Assembly (NCBI RefSeq): GCF_022347565.1
Contig: NZ_JAKRGH010000010.1
Span: 62,001-126,000, forward strand
Reading direction: 5' to 3'
Origin: Vibrio sp. Of7-15
GTDB taxonomy: Bacteria; Pseudomonadota; Gammaproteobacteria; Enterobacterales; Vibrionaceae
Length of the DNA stretch: 64,000 nt
Each line of letters starts with the position of its first letter. Positions within the stretch are counted from its first letter, which is position 1. This document shows, in pieces, positions 38,959 through 48,105 of the stretch. The translations under genes were made by a program, and so were the position numbers. The notes under the pieces were generated by a model. It did not search any database. It worked only from the letters and a program-made list of their open reading frames with translations, and had not been told where the DNA came from.

Positions 38959-40023
38959 GTGAATAAATTGCAAGCAGGAAAAACAACAAAGAATATAACT
39001 CAGAAGCTAAAATATGCCGGTGTTCCATTTTTTCTCATCTTTTTAGCATTAGTTGCGAATGAAGCTTATGACCTATTTAATACGGCGGTAGAAATAAATA
39101 GTGATAGCTGGGATGTAGAAACATTTAATAATTTCGGCAGTTATTTTGGTGGCACATTTGGCACTATATTGAACTCATTCTCCGTCTTCTTTTTATTATT
39201 AGCTCTTTATTACCAAGTAAAACAAACTCGTATTTCTACACACGAATTAGCTCAAGCAAGTGAGCAAATGAAGCGCTCTGCAGATGCTCAAGCAAAAGCA
39301 GAAAAAGCGCTTAACCAACAAGCGCTAGAAAATACCTTCTTTAATTTATTGAACTTACACAATGAAATTATTCAATCGTTAGAATATACATACCAGCCTC
39401 AAAAACAATCTCGGTTCTTACGCAATCAAGAACCGATGAGTGTGAATGGCAGAGCCGTATTCCCCCAAATTATTTCGTCGTTAGCACCTGAGGGGGCCTT
39501 AGCTACAGAAGTAACAGCGAACTATCAGGCGCTACAAACTGAACAGAATCATATTCTTGGGCATTACTTTAGGAACTTGTATCAGATCATAACGTACATT
39601 GATGAGTATCCACACATTGAAGACAACACCAAAGAAAGGTACATGAAGCTACTACGTGGGCAGCTATCTAGCTCAGAACTCATCTTGTTATATTTAAATT
39701 GCATCGATTTATCAGTAGATGGTGGGGAATTCAGAGGGCTTGTTATTAAGTATTCACTGCTTCAAGCTCTTCCTTTCAAAAACTATGGTGTAAATTCAGC
39801 GTTCGATGAATATAGGAAATCATTGGCAAATGAACCCATTATCCCTGGTATCAAAGGCGCTTTTGATCTGTATCTAGGCGACTTGGCTAAGTATATTTAT
39901 TTTGATAAATACAACCATGTTGTGATATCAGCATTTGGTGATAACCGCAGTTTCAAACAATACGCAGCTTATAAAGTACTTGATGGTATAGACTCGAAAG
40001 ATAAACAATATATTGATAAATAA
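38959..40023 (+). CDS. Putative phage abortive-infection protein (putAbiC-like)
   Basis: Two N-terminal membrane helices (about residues 20-40 and 65-88) are followed by a coiled coil (about 95-125, STHELAQASEQMKRSADAQ) and a cytosolic domain. That domain contains ENTFFNLLNLHNEIIQSLEY, HYFRNLYQIITYIDEY and LRGQLSSSELILLYLNCI, the pattern I associate with the putative AbiC-type phage-resistance family. Such proteins are thought to abort phage growth, by an unresolved mechanism. The start is GTG; a TTG at 38968 has better spacing from TAGGTG and could be used. It lies alone in the cargo region beside the phage-derived locus, so it may act as an immunity gene against other phages. Confidence 0.72.
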   Translation: MNKLQAGKTTKNITQKLKYAGVPFFLIFLALVANEAYDLFNTAVEINSDSWDVETFNNFGSYFGGTFGTILNSFSVFFLLLALYYQVKQTRISTHELAQASEQMKRSADAQAKAEKALNQQALENTFFNLLNLHNEIIQSLEYTYQPQKQSRFLRNQEPMSVNGRAVFPQIISSLAPEGALATEVTANYQALQTEQNHILGHYFRNLYQIITYIDEYPHIEDNTKERYMKLLRGQLSSSELILLYLNCIDLSVDGGEFRGLVIKYSLLQALPFKNYGVNSAFDEYRKSLANEPIIPGIKGAFDLYLGDLAKYIYFDKYNHVVISAFGDNRSFKQYAAYKVLDGIDSKDKQYIDK

Positions 40024-40137
40024 AGATTAATTAAAACCAAGCTCTTTGAGAATGTATTTATAACAAGTTTCTAATGAAAAATTTGGCGACAGAAGAAATT
40101 CAGTCGCCAATTAATAAAAATTAAAAATATTATGGTG

Positions 40138-40611
40138 TTACATTTTCATTTCTGAATATATTACACCTTCAGTCAACAGAAGCTTCCCGTTGATCAGCTC
40201 CACTGTAAAGTTCTCTTTTGATTCAGATGTGATAGCTCTGCCTTGTACAGTCATTGATTCGCGACTATTGGACTTTACCATTGCTTTATTATTTCCTAAA
40301 AGAGTCACAGCTAAATCGGTAGTTGTGTACGTATAACCACTATACACATCTAAGTTTTGCTTCATTGCTTCTAAATATTCTTGTTTGTTTATTGTCAGAG
40401 TATTTGTTGTGCCATGAAAGCTCACATGTGCCGTAATTTCCACATCATCACTTAATAAAGCCCCAACAGCATCAACGTCTAACGCCAACGCCGAGCTTTC
40501 AAACTTAGTAGCAAAGTCTCTCACTTGCTTTTCTGTTAACTCTGCTGCGTGTCCGGTAAAAGAGACAATAAGACAGAAAGCCATAATAAATGAACGTAAT
40601 GCAGTAACCAT
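40138..40611 (-). CDS. Secreted NTF2/SnoaL-like protein
   Basis: A protein of 157 residues with a signal peptide ending near residue 22 (GHAA before ELTEK). The mature part follows the NTF2-like pattern: an N-terminal helix (VRDFATKFESSALALDVDAVGALLSDD), then curved beta strands (VEITAHV, YTYTTTDLAVTLLG, AMVKSNSRESMTV, ENFTVELINGKLLL). This cone-shaped fold binds small hydrophobic ligands or acts as a periplasmic accessory domain; no catalytic residues are evident. It is transcribed away from the putAbiC-like gene and has no obvious partner. Confidence 0.7.
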   Translation of the reverse strand: MVTALRSFIMAFCLIVSFTGHAAELTEKQVRDFATKFESSALALDVDAVGALLSDDVEITAHVSFHGTTNTLTINKQEYLEAMKQNLDVYSGYTYTTTDLAVTLLGNNKAMVKSNSRESMTVQGRAITSESKENFTVELINGKLLLTEGVIYSEMKM

Positions 40612-41002
40612 AATTAGCCTAATTTAAATTTATATACTTCAACAAATAAATAGGGAATTCTATTTAATTCGCGGATGCTACAGGAAACAAGTCCATTAAT
40701 CCAGATTGACTCCAACAGCCAAAGCATCACCAGAGTAAATGCAACAAGTGTATTAAAATCCCCAAGGATGCATGACAAAGTGATAGGTACCACTCCTTAA
40801 TAGTTAATATATCAATAAGTTGTGTAACCCCACCGCTTTATACTACTCCGCGCATCAACTGCCTTTTATTGAAAATAAAATGAAAGGATATTCTCCTTTA
40901 TGATAACAACTAAAAATGGCGATAAAATATTTAGTGTATTTTAAATTGATCTAGCCAATAAGCTGGACTGAAGAGTACAGCTCATCGGCGTTTTTTTGTT
41001 TA
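40612..41002. other. Spacer between the cargo genes and the tail locus
   Basis: No gene seen. It ends with the hairpin at 40954-40997 that follows the last tail gene. This is the edge where the phage-derived cluster begins. Confidence 0.5.
40954..40997. terminator. Hairpin at the 3' end of the tail operon
   Basis: A 12-bp stem with two mismatches, GCCaATaAGCTG/CAGCTcATcGGC, and a 12-base loop, followed on the plus strand by G and seven T. Its right half is nearly the CATCGGCG-T-run seen in the ~290-bp repeats. It faces plus-strand transcription best, but also lies 6 bases after the last tail gene on the minus strand. Confidence 0.6.
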
Positions 41003-41200
41003 CTATAAAATACTGTAACTTCCAGCGGAGCTTCCGCTGGCAACAACCACTTGGCCATTTTGAGTGATTTCATCAACCACCGCATTCGCGACAGCAATGG
41101 CAATAATACTGGCTCTCGCATGTTCGCCATCTAACACAATACCTTGCGCTTTAAGTTCAGCTTCAATTTTAGATTTTAACGAGTCTTTATTCAGTGCCAT
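41003..41200 (-). CDS. Small phage protein at the end of the tail operon
   Basis: A protein of 65 residues starting MALNKDSLKSKIEAELKAQG; the upstream extension of the frame overlaps the spike gene and is unlikely. It has a helical N-terminal half and a short C-terminal VVVASGSSAGSYSIL strand. It is immediately downstream of the hub/spike gene, in line with it. Similar small proteins at this place occur in P2/K139-like vibrio prophages as I remember them, but their role is unknown. It could be a spike-tip or cargo chaperone, which is conjecture. Confidence 0.7.
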   Translation of the reverse strand: MALNKDSLKSKIEAELKAQGIVLDGEHARASIIAIAVANAVVDEITQNGQVVVASGSSAGSYSIL

Positions 41201-41201
41201 A

Positions 41202-42833
41202 TTATTTCCCTGCAAATACGGTGGTTGAACCATCCACGTGTGGCTTTCCTGTAAACGGGCAAATGCTCTCACAGGTAATCACGCCAGTACCGCCATTAAG
41301 CTTAATGGTGTCAGCATCCTCTGTGATATTTTGAGCTTGGATAATTCTGTCTTTGGTAATGGTGATTTGCTGCTGCCCCCCTACTGTTAGCGTGTCGTTT
41401 TGCTCGATAGTATGAATCCGATCTTTCAGCACGGTGACTTGATCATTTAAACCAATCACCATATCCCGCAGTTGGCCGATAACTTGAACATAATCCCCTG
41501 CGGTTACTTGGTGCATGTTACCCAATGAGCCTAGTGCTAAATCATCTCCCGCCATCACCTCGAAGCTGCCTAAGGTTTCTGTTAATTTCTGCCCTGCAAT
41601 GTGTTCTTTACTATGCTGGCTAACCTGAATTTCATGGCTACCAAACTCCCCTACGTAGCGATCGATATCATCAAGCTGCTCAAATGCCTGAACATGCCTT
41701 TGCTGATCGGTCATTTGGGTGTGATTACCTGCGGCATCGGTTTTGCTCAACACTTCCGCCCGTTGTTGGATTAGCTGTTCATCTGGTTCCGTATTTGGTA
41801 ATGACCACCCTTCCCCAAAAACAGTACGAATAAAAGGCTTATCACTACGGCCATAAGCAAAAGCAATTTCCACAATACTGCCTTCTTTGGGTGTCGCAAA
41901 CAGCCCTTGCTCCGCTCCGCCACTTACAACAGGCAAAGGCACTGCGCGGTATAACGGTACAAGCTCATCAACGTGGCCATCTTCATTCAGTAGCTGAACA
42001 TCCACCGTATAACGTGGCCGAAAAGGGTTGTTTTCATGGCCCGCTTCGCTTTCATCAGCCACAGCGATGACTTTTCCAAATGAAGGTAGATGATGCCCTG
42101 CGGCTAACTCTGGATATAAATAATTAAGCCTACGTTTTTCCGTTTCTTCACCCGATTGCCAATAGAGCGTCATGCTGTCTTTTTCAAACATCACCTCGGT
42201 AATGCGATGGCCATTAACAAGCGTACCTGGGCGAACAGAAGGCATGACACTTAGCATCATGCTTTGGCCTCCTAAATGCTGTGACGCTAATTTATTATCT
42301 ATAGACACGGGGCGATCAACCCATCGACTGTCACAAAAACTGCCGATGAAGATTTGCCCATTGGTTTGTTGATACCAGCAAAAATTAGGAATATTAAACG
42401 CCCGCCCTAAATGATTGAGCAACTGATAGCCGGTTCCCTGAGACGTAAAATTAGGAATACGTGTTGTCATGTATTCTGCCTGCTCTGGGTAAACAAACGT
42501 TAGCCCTGTATCAAAGCTGAGCTGTTCTAATACTTCTGATGCCGTTGGGTGCTGAATGCTTAATGGCCATCGCACTGCCAGCAACCCAGAGCGCTCTCTC
42601 GCAATAATACGACTATGGCCATTTTCAGCAGGTTGAGACTTAGTCACAAAGCCATCAAAATAACGATGGTACTTTCCCTCATAACCAATGTGTAATTCAA
42701 CAAGCTGATTTTTTGTCACTTCTCCTTCAACCACGAAAGTCGCACGGCCACCAGCAGACAATTCGAGTACTACCTGCTCAAAAGACAAATTACGAACTTC
42801 GCCATCAATGAACAGTCGTTTGTTTAGCCGCAT
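41202..42833 (-). CDS. Baseplate hub and spike protein (gpD/gpV-like fusion)
   Basis: A protein of 543 residues at the centre of the baseplate. The first ~330 residues follow the gpD/gp27 hub pattern (RLFIDGEVRNLSFEQ, YEGKYHRYFDGFVTKSQ, GTGYQLLNHLGRAFNIPNFC). A gp5/VgrG-like OB segment follows at about 300-370 (GLFATPKEGSIVEIAFAYGRSDKPFIRTVF). Next comes a repeated beta-helix stalk (HEIQVSQHSKEHIAG, FEVMAGDDLALGS, RIIQAQNITEDADTIKL). The end ITCESICPFTGKPHVDGSTT resembles the closing part of a PAAR tip. P2 uses separate D and V proteins, so this is a VgrG-like fusion. It overlaps the next gene by 10 bases. Confidence 0.85.
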   Translation of the reverse strand: MRLNKRLFIDGEVRNLSFEQVVLELSAGGRATFVVEGEVTKNQLVELHIGYEGKYHRYFDGFVTKSQPAENGHSRIIARERSGLLAVRWPLSIQHPTASEVLEQLSFDTGLTFVYPEQAEYMTTRIPNFTSQGTGYQLLNHLGRAFNIPNFCWYQQTNGQIFIGSFCDSRWVDRPVSIDNKLASQHLGGQSMMLSVMPSVRPGTLVNGHRITEVMFEKDSMTLYWQSGEETEKRRLNYLYPELAAGHHLPSFGKVIAVADESEAGHENNPFRPRYTVDVQLLNEDGHVDELVPLYRAVPLPVVSGGAEQGLFATPKEGSIVEIAFAYGRSDKPFIRTVFGEGWSLPNTEPDEQLIQQRAEVLSKTDAAGNHTQMTDQQRHVQAFEQLDDIDRYVGEFGSHEIQVSQHSKEHIAGQKLTETLGSFEVMAGDDLALGSLGNMHQVTAGDYVQVIGQLRDMVIGLNDQVTVLKDRIHTIEQNDTLTVGGQQQITITKDRIIQAQNITEDADTIKLNGGTGVITCESICPFTGKPHVDGSTTVFAGK

Positions 42834-43378
42834 GTCAATGCCTCCTCCGTCCGCTTGAGCGCTTCTTCAAACTTAGTTTGCTGCTTGGTTTCTTCACTAT
42901 TCGTCACAGCAGCATGCGCTTTAGGCTCAGCAGGTGTGGTATTTTCAGTGGTTTCCGTTTGCTCATCGCCCTGTTTTTCATCTTCTCGCTGCTCTTTCAC
43001 TTCCGAAACCGACAAATACTCCCGCAACTGAAAACTGACCTTCCACGCCATGAGGCTTTCTTGCTCATCTGCCGTCACTCGGCCCACAAAACGCACTTGT
43101 CGTATCGTCATCGCTTGCGCAAGCTCGTTACCAATTCGGTAGATTTTTCGCTTACACTCTTCTTTCTGACGAGAAAGCACCATTAAACGTTTGAGCACAC
43201 TTGGTTGTTTAAAAGGGATTAGGCCACTGACCGTTAACATCATGCCTTTATCACCTTGTTCACTACCATTCGTGCCCGAGCTTTGACCGCTCATATCTTG
43301 CTCTTTTAGCTCCATCGCTAAATTGATACGAGGCGATTTCATTGGGATGATTTCACCATCCAGAGCCAGTATTGTCAT
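42824..43378 (-). CDS. Phage baseplate/tail-associated protein, 184 residues
   Basis: It begins MTILALDGEIIPMKSPRINL and has a beta-rich core (GMMLTVSGLIPFKQPSVLKRL, VRFVGRVTADEQESLMAWKV). The end is a charged, low-complexity tail of Glu, Lys and Thr from about residue 130. The start of the core, with a substituted sensor for ligand position and a repeated L-V-GLIPF pattern, is similar in outline to baseplate complex proteins of Vibrio prophages, but I could not confirm the family. It lies between the spike gene and another unknown tail gene, overlapping both by a few bases, so it is translated with them. Confidence 0.65.
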   Translation of the reverse strand: MTILALDGEIIPMKSPRINLAMELKEQDMSGQSSGTNGSEQGDKGMMLTVSGLIPFKQPSVLKRLMVLSRQKEECKRKIYRIGNELAQAMTIRQVRFVGRVTADEQESLMAWKVSFQLREYLSVSEVKEQREDEKQGDEQTETTENTTPAEPKAHAAVTNSEETKQQTKFEEALKRTEEALTCG

Positions 43379-44268
43379 GCAAATACCTCCGATAAAAACG
43401 TAAGTGGCTGATCACTAATAAATAAGGTCGCAAACGTAAAGTTATTTGCACGATCTGGCGGCTGAGATTGCTTTAGCGCTGTTGCCAGAACATCTGCACT
43501 CCCCTCCGCTTCAAATTTAAATAACTCAGCATTACTGTGCTTTAAATCATTAATGGCTTGCTGCCACTGCGCTAATTGCTGACCACGCTTTTGTGCCAGT
43601 AGCTTTAGCTTCGTCACAGGTGTTTGTTTATCCGACGCGAGGCTTTCTAGCTGCGCGAGCTGCCCCCCTTGCCAAAAAAGAGCATCACGCAATGGCTGCT
43701 GATTTATGTTTGCTGTGGGTTTAAACCTTGGTTGAACAATACAGTTTGGCTTAGTGAACTTATCGGTTTGTAAGCTTTGCTCACGCTCTAATCTTCTGAC
43801 TACCATTCCGAGTTCAGGAATATTCACCGCGTTAAACAATGCCCTACTCGCCAGAACAAAATCCGCCAGTGAACTTTTCGCTAACATCCACCCGACCATG
43901 TATAAATCACCATTGGGTTTATGTTTATCGTTCGAGTCCAAAAGTTTATTACTTAACACTTCTATTGCGTTTTCGGGGGATAAATGATGGCCAGCTTCAG
44001 CCTGGCTCCCAACTTGAAATTGATAAGGATGAACCGATAATACTTGCCCCCGACACAACAAACTTTCCAGCTGTTCTCGCAACACTAACAGTGATTCTGA
44101 CTCTTGACTTAACGAGTGGCGATTAAAACCGACTTTGCCAGATACTTTTTCTAATCGCGTTGTAGATTCAGTGGTAATTGTTGGAATTTGCTTGGTTACC
44201 GATTCACTTTGCTCTTGTATGGCCTGCGTACAGGCAGGCCATTGGTACGATGCTGATTGCCAACTCAT
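43375..44268 (-). CDS. Phage tail-operon protein of unknown function, 297 residues
   Basis: Start ATG at 44268, overlapping the fibre-assembly gene upstream, and ending 4 bases into the next gene. The N-terminal ~70 residues are Gln/Ser/Thr-rich (SWQSASYQWPACTQAIQEQSE). The middle is helical with SLLVLREQLESLLCRGQVLSVHPYQFQVG, and a helical region near 200-250 contains KLLAQKRGQQLAQWQQAINDL. It ends TFATLFISDQPLTFLSEVFA. I recognise no domain. The tight operon overlap and place in the HP1/K139-type order make it a tail or baseplate component. Confidence 0.65.
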   Translation of the reverse strand: MSWQSASYQWPACTQAIQEQSESVTKQIPTITTESTTRLEKVSGKVGFNRHSLSQESESLLVLREQLESLLCRGQVLSVHPYQFQVGSQAEAGHHLSPENAIEVLSNKLLDSNDKHKPNGDLYMVGWMLAKSSLADFVLASRALFNAVNIPELGMVVRRLEREQSLQTDKFTKPNCIVQPRFKPTANINQQPLRDALFWQGGQLAQLESLASDKQTPVTKLKLLAQKRGQQLAQWQQAINDLKHSNAELFKFEAEGSADVLATALKQSQPPDRANNFTFATLFISDQPLTFLSEVFA

Positions 44269-44867
44269 GTAGCTAACCCTGATAATGTAGGCCGCTCTCC
44301 AAATGGAAAGCCTTCACACTGTGGGTAGTCGCTCAGCAACTTTCTGTCTTTCAGCAAATTTAAAAAGGCGTCTTCACTGTTAATAGGTGAAGTTCTCAGC
44401 TCAGCAGGGTAATTCTTATCTTTTTCGTATTGATCAATACGGCTTAAGACCTTAAGAAGCTCTGCGTCTCGCCATGCTGTTTCTTGTACTGACTTAACGG
44501 GTAGCTCACGCTCTTTGTCGTATTGCCATTGCTGTTTTTTAACACACCAAGAATCAAACTCTTTTGGCTGCTGTAAAGTATGGGTAGTTGGTAGCTCCCC
44601 AAACTCTTCAATAGTATAGTTATCTTCATGCTCACGACTTTTTGCGTACGCCACTTGCCCGCGGCTATCACTTAATGCTTGCCATTTTCCGTCACGAAAC
44701 ACCGCCGTTTGATTATCTAGTAATTCAGGCAGCTCGTCTGTTGTACTTTGTGCTGGTAACCCAAAATTGGCTACGATTAATAACGACTGAGAAGATAAAT
44801 ACACTCCTTCGTGATCAAAGTGGTGAACGGTTAGTGTTCGATCTGTATCTGAAAATTTAAACGTCAT
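44265..44867 (-). CDS. Tail fibre assembly protein
   Basis: A protein of 200 residues. The C-terminal half shows the pattern of phage fibre chaperones: WQYDKERELPVKSVQETAWRDAELL, then LSRIDQYEKDKNYPAELRTS. It starts on the base where the fibre gene ends, as usual for a fibre plus chaperone pair. Such proteins fold or trimerise the receptor-binding fibre. The N-terminal half is variable, as is common. Confidence 0.8.
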   Translation of the reverse strand: MTFKFSDTDRTLTVHHFDHEGVYLSSQSLLIVANFGLPAQSTTDELPELLDNQTAVFRDGKWQALSDSRGQVAYAKSREHEDNYTIEEFGELPTTHTLQQPKEFDSWCVKKQQWQYDKERELPVKSVQETAWRDAELLKVLSRIDQYEKDKNYPAELRTSPINSEDAFLNLLKDRKLLSDYPQCEGFPFGERPTLSGLAT

Positions 44868-47800
44868 TATGCTGCTCTCACTATGTACATAAAGGCAATA
44901 TTACGGGGACGAGTTTCAGTGCCACCTTCTTCGCCGGTTTTAACATTACTATTACCTGAAGAACCATTAATGCCCCACACATAAGATCCACCAGACCTCT
45001 CGTTGTACCATCGTCGATTAATCGCATGACTATGAGTTTTAAACTCATCAGCCTGCTCAGACATAATATCGCGTCCTGGATCTACACCTCGCTTGTTATC
45101 CCAACCTCGAATAAACTCACCACGTAAGTTTGGTAAATACCCACTCGGATACACTTTAGCTAGCTCAGGGTACGCAGATTTAACAAATGAATTTCCACTA
45201 CATTCAACAAAACCTTCTGGAGGTATCTCGTGAGGCCAAGGTAATGGCACGCCAACTGGGCAAGCTTTCGCTAAATCATCTGTATAAGCAAATGATTTCC
45301 AGCCCCCCCAACTGGTCTCACTAGTTGCAATACGATGCTTTACCCTATCGCCCGTGTACGCAATTTGTTCCTGACGATGGGCGTGTGCATAACTCAGCCA
45401 TTTGGCAATTGTATGAACTGCGTTCCACGGGTCTCCCCCTGCCCCTGTGTCATCTCTGTTCTGAAAATCCCAGCTAACATATCTATCGGGATAATAGTTT
45501 GGTAATCGACTTACTCCACGAGTGTCTTCAATAAGCACCTGCTTTGAACTCAGAATGGTATCGTATTTTGTTAACGCGCCTTCTATATCACTGACCTTTG
45601 GAGGGTGTTTATCAGTAAAGACCTGAGTCCAATTTTCTTCAAAACCCACAAGGTCACGCGCTGATTTAATCCACATGCCTCCATTTCTATAATTAAATCG
45701 TATTTGAGCTGCAGGCGTTGAACCTCCACCTTTAAATTGGGCGACTAATGAGCCAGCACCAGGGTAGGTTCCTGTATAAACACCTGTGTTAGAAGTCCAA
45801 GGAACATTGTCTACGTCGTAACTAGCCATAGGGCCACTGGCTTTCACATAACGTGAAGATAGCTTTTGATTCTGTTCATACATATCACCTGATGTCCAAA
45901 TGTGATCACCAATCGCTGATTTTGTCTTCCCTGCACTGCAAAAAATGGCATGATGCCCTGATATTTTTTTTGCTTCAGGGTCGGGGTTATTACTGTGGGC
46001 CCAACCTATACCGTAGAAGTTATGTAGGCGCACACCATCAGCGGACATTGTATAGCGTGTTGAACCATCTGAACTGAGCCCCATGCTAAACACATTTTGA
46101 AAACGTTCAGAATGATAAAGGCCAACAACTCCTAACCCGTGATTATTTACGGTGAGGTTTTGGTGCAGGTTAACCTCACCGTTGAATTGCTGATTTCTTT
46201 CGTTAACGACAGTTTCTACGGCTGAAAATGATGGAATCACAGTTTTTGGCAGATCCTCAAAAAGGTAGCACTGGCTTATACCTGGCGGGTTCGCACCTAC
46301 AGGCATAAATGCTGTGGTAAGCTTAACTGCACATCGATTGTAATTAGTTTGCTCCACAAAAATAGAGACATATTTATTGTTGCCACTAACCGTAACCGGA
46401 TCACTAACAGTAAGCTTCTCTTTATTCGCTTGCCCGAAAGCTTCCACAAGCTCAACTACAGCATGTGATTGACCATAACCCCATTTGACAATGTATTTTT
46501 GATATCCGCCATGGGTGTAGTGAGTATTAAACAACTCAACAATAATAATGTTATTAGAAGCCCAATTAGCTGTATCTATCGTAAATCGACCGATCTCATA
46601 ACGTTGATTTTCATTTGCTGACTGTGTCCCTGCCCATACTCGGGTATGCAAGCCTCCTTCCGACTTTTTCATGAAGTCAGAAGAATCTAGCCCATCCAAC
46701 TTATCCGAATCGGCAGCTTTACCTTGTATTGGCAGATACTTACTCGATAGTGTTTCACCATTTTCATACAAGGTTTTGCCATGAACAGTATTAAATGGCC
46801 AACTTGATGTACCAAGGCTTGAAGCACCACCAGCAGCATAAGGCAATAAACCATGAGACGTGGTTCGAATCCAGTTTACCGTGTCACCCGCCACTCCCAT
46901 GCCTTCCAAGCCATTGGCGTAGTGCGCTTGTATGTAATCAGAACCATCTCGGCCATCCAATTTATCTGAATCAGCAGCTTTGGCGGTTTTGTCTAACTTT
47001 TCAGCCAGTTTTGAATCTACTTGGGGCTGCTTGTAATACGTATCATCATGGTGGTGTGATGTGCCAGATTTTGTAGCCAACCCTTCTTTTAACGCTTTTT
47101 CAGTGACGGCCAAGTCCGTGCGAGAACCCGTATGGCTGTTGCTTAGCAGGTTTGACAAAGAGCGCCACAGTTGTGGTAATTTCACATGCTTTTTCTGATC
47201 TGATTTACCATCAATTTCCGCATCAGTGGCTGCATTTTCAATGCGCTCATATTCTGCAAAGCCTTCAATAGATCGGCAATCAACCACTGAGCCATCGGCT
47301 TTAATTTCTGCAATTTTCGTCACAAAGTGTGGATAGCCATCGTCCCCAATATGATCGGTTAATTCGTCAGCACTGACTTTAAACGAAAATACAGTGTGCC
47401 ATTGGCTGGTTAGCTCACCCTGCCAGCTAGCATCCAGATAAACGTGCTGACCTTTGACGGCATTATCAAGCGTTACATTTTTTTCCAATGCACAACGTAA
47501 ACCACCTACATAGCCACGGCCCGCTTTTGCAATGTATTGCTCACCCGACTTTTCAACTTGAAAGCCATCGGCTAAAAAAGCGCTGTGCCCGTATACATCT
47601 TCATTGGCTAAACGGGCGGATTCATCCATTCCGGACAAACGAGCGGTAAAGTCAATTTGCCAAGTAGACGCATCAACCGTGATACCTGTTGCTTGCTGCG
47701 CACCTTCATAACTCATTAAAATTGAACGAGTTACAGAGTTACCATTTTGTACCCCAACGACCGATTTAAACTTTTGAATCGTCGGAATATGAAGAATGGC

Positions 47801-48103
47801 CGCCAGTACGCCACTTTCTTTATTACGCAAGCCAACCCAGTTGAAGTCAAAATCTCCCACCCGGGTGTCCATAATTAGTGAATACACCACCGCATTTGGG
47901 TTCACAAACCCATTTTGACTGACCTCAGCGGTGTACACGATCTGCTCTTGTGGTGGCAGTGCTTCGTTACGATCAATCGGCTGACTTGGATCTTGATTTG
48001 GTACTAACGCCAGAACGAATTCGTTTAGTTCCACAGGGGTGGACGTGGCTTCTTGTTGTGCCTTGTAGGTCTCAAAAGCTAAAGTAATGATACTCTGTGC
48101 CAT
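44867..48103 (-). CDS. Tail fibre protein with a collar domain
   Basis: A protein of 1078 residues. The start at 48103 (MAQSIITLAFE) matches the usual N-terminus of P2/Mu-type fibres; a longer frame to 48145 would overlap tail gene I further. The first ~150 residues form the baseplate-binding domain (TAEVSQNGFVNPNAVVYSLIMDTRVGDFDFNWVGLRN). A long shaft contains two ADSDKLDG...SDY/SDF repeats (about 395 and 480). The C-terminus has a phage collar domain (PVGVPLPWPHEIPPEGFVECSGN and LPNLRGEFIRGWDN, then a histidine-containing THSHAI). This fibre decides which cell surface is bound, so it would set the killing spectrum of a tail particle. Confidence 0.88.
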   Translation of the reverse strand: MAQSIITLAFETYKAQQEATSTPVELNEFVLALVPNQDPSQPIDRNEALPPQEQIVYTAEVSQNGFVNPNAVVYSLIMDTRVGDFDFNWVGLRNKESGVLAAILHIPTIQKFKSVVGVQNGNSVTRSILMSYEGAQQATGITVDASTWQIDFTARLSGMDESARLANEDVYGHSAFLADGFQVEKSGEQYIAKAGRGYVGGLRCALEKNVTLDNAVKGQHVYLDASWQGELTSQWHTVFSFKVSADELTDHIGDDGYPHFVTKIAEIKADGSVVDCRSIEGFAEYERIENAATDAEIDGKSDQKKHVKLPQLWRSLSNLLSNSHTGSRTDLAVTEKALKEGLATKSGTSHHHDDTYYKQPQVDSKLAEKLDKTAKAADSDKLDGRDGSDYIQAHYANGLEGMGVAGDTVNWIRTTSHGLLPYAAGGASSLGTSSWPFNTVHGKTLYENGETLSSKYLPIQGKAADSDKLDGLDSSDFMKKSEGGLHTRVWAGTQSANENQRYEIGRFTIDTANWASNNIIIVELFNTHYTHGGYQKYIVKWGYGQSHAVVELVEAFGQANKEKLTVSDPVTVSGNNKYVSIFVEQTNYNRCAVKLTTAFMPVGANPPGISQCYLFEDLPKTVIPSFSAVETVVNERNQQFNGEVNLHQNLTVNNHGLGVVGLYHSERFQNVFSMGLSSDGSTRYTMSADGVRLHNFYGIGWAHSNNPDPEAKKISGHHAIFCSAGKTKSAIGDHIWTSGDMYEQNQKLSSRYVKASGPMASYDVDNVPWTSNTGVYTGTYPGAGSLVAQFKGGGSTPAAQIRFNYRNGGMWIKSARDLVGFEENWTQVFTDKHPPKVSDIEGALTKYDTILSSKQVLIEDTRGVSRLPNYYPDRYVSWDFQNRDDTGAGGDPWNAVHTIAKWLSYAHAHRQEQIAYTGDRVKHRIATSETSWGGWKSFAYTDDLAKACPVGVPLPWPHEIPPEGFVECSGNSFVKSAYPELAKVYPSGYLPNLRGEFIRGWDNKRGVDPGRDIMSEQADEFKTHSHAINRRWYNERSGGSYVWGINGSSGNSNVKTGEEGGTETRPRNIAFMYIVRAA

Positions 48104-48105
48104 GA

